DNA of 7,068 bases, taken from contig PIYJ01000075.1 in assembly GCA_003601725.1 (NCBI GenBank), positions 1 to 7,068 on the forward strand, in the 5' to 3' direction. Of the stretch, positions 6,535-7,068 are shown piece by piece; the first letter of the stretch is position 1; each line of letters starts with the position of its first letter. A program made the position numbers and the translations under genes. This DNA comes from Candidatus Bathyarchaeota archaeon. Lineage in GTDB: Archaea > Thermoproteota > Bathyarchaeia > Bathyarchaeales > DTEX01. The notes beneath the pieces are model-generated. The model made no database searches. It had not been told where the DNA came from and saw only the letters and a program-made list of their open reading frames with translations.

Positions 6535-7068
6535 TCTTCAAATCCCTCATGTTTCTCGTAGACGTATATGCCGTCGAGGAACTTCCGCGGATCCTTCTTC
6601 TTTATCTTCGTCGCCTGTTCAATGTTGGCTGCTGTCTGGCCGACCTCTTCGATGTTTATGCCTTGAACGAGAATATCGTCCTTTTTTATGATTACTTTCA
6701 CATCGCCGACTATCTTGGCTACTCTTGGGTTTCTCTCGCCTAGGAAATTCTCGATTAGAATCTTGTCTCCTTCAACCTTTACGGATATCGGGAAATGAGC
6801 ATACACGATTTTAAGTTTATATGTGAATCCTTTCGATACTCCCTTCATCATGTTGTTGATATGGGAGCATACTGTGCCCACCATCGCGATTGCCTTACGA
6901 TGAGTATCATCGGTTGAGACTATAATCTGATTATTTTCAATCTCTATGGAAATAGGGGAGTTAGAAAAATCCCTAACTAGACGGCCCTTTTCCCCGATGA
7001 CTTCAACTCTCTTTCCGTCTATATTTACCGTCACGCCTTCCGGAATCTCAACTCTTCTAGCTACAATT
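6531..7068 (-). CDS. rpl6: Large-subunit ribosomal protein L6 (uL6), N-terminus cut by the right edge
   Basis: Binds 23S rRNA near the factor-binding site of the 50S subunit. A GTG at 7034 could be mistaken for the start, but the frame stays open to the window end and adds IVARRVEIPEG before VTVNIDGKRVEVIGEKG, which is the expected L6 N-terminal strand. The true start therefore lies just outside. About 178 residues are visible, close to the usual archaeal length of about 180, so only a few are missing. Two L6 repeats are seen: the first around GKRVEVIGEKGRLVRDFS, the second around VKVEGDKILIENFLGERNPR, followed by the conserved helix region VGQTAANIEQATKI and the C-terminal DPRKFLDGIYVYEKHE. 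It overlaps L32e by four bases. Confidence 0.96.
   Translation of the reverse strand, partial: IVARRVEIPEGVTVNIDGKRVEVIGEKGRLVRDFSNSPISIEIENNQIIVSTDDTHRKAIAMVGTVCSHINNMMKGVSKGFTYKLKIVYAHFPISVKVEGDKILIENFLGERNPRVAKIVGDVKVIIKKDDILVQGINIEEVGQTAANIEQATKIKKKDPRKFLDGIYVYEKHEGFEE

Noticed and set aside
6074..6691. Open frame of 205 codons on the plus strand across L6 and L32e
   Set aside because: It is antisense to two certain ribosomal protein genes; its Ser/Leu-rich, low-complexity translation is typical of the complement of Arg/Lys-rich genes.
6531..7034. L6 starting at GTG 7034
   Set aside because: The same frame continues upstream to the window edge with IVARRVEIPEG, which fits the conserved L6 N-terminus, so the gene is truncated by the window and does not start there.

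Overview
The window comes from an archaeon. It carries the archaeal/eukaryotic-type ribosomal proteins L32e and L19e between L6 and L18 (the archaeal spc order), a fused ADP-forming acyl-CoA synthetase, archaeal-looking TATA-like promoters and oligo-T terminators, and fairly clear Shine-Dalgarno sites. Base composition is moderate. The protein style suggests a TACK-type lineage such as Bathyarchaeota, but that is a tentative impression, since no tree or search was possible.

Layout. Positions 1-2975 (minus strand) hold a two-gene acyl-CoA unit: a fused ADP-forming acetate/acyl-CoA ligase (876-2975), then after 25 bases a BioD-like/DRTGG 'phosphotransacetylase family' protein (850 to below 1). 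The latter runs off the left edge and carries a one-base frameshift in a G-run at 638-641. Divergent from this unit across a short AT-rich promoter region is a plus-strand gene (3119-4978) that fuses an acetyl-CoA hydrolase/CoA-transferase to a C-terminal GNAT acetyltransferase domain. Positions 5026-7068 (minus strand) hold four tightly coupled ribosomal protein genes, L6 (cut by the right edge), L32e, L19e and L18. This block converges on the CoA-transferase gene and ends at a T-rich stretch.

How the genes fit together. The ligase makes ATP from acyl-CoA, ADP and phosphate, and the transferase moves CoA between acyl groups and acetate. A divergent pair of this kind would suit energy conservation during fermentation of organic acids, amino acids or peptides, or acetate assimilation in reverse. 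The DRTGG protein and the GNAT domain are candidate regulatory parts. The ribosomal genes are an unrelated housekeeping block. Their usual downstream partners (S5, L30, L15, SecY) are absent after L18, so the conserved cluster is interrupted exactly where it meets the acyl-CoA genes.

The window is gene-dense. The longest non-coding gap is the divergent promoter region of about 140 bases. I saw no tRNA, rRNA, CRISPR array, insertion sequence or origin. No wholly new system is evident; the most unusual points are the frameshift, the transferase-GNAT fusion beside the ligase, and the broken spc cluster.
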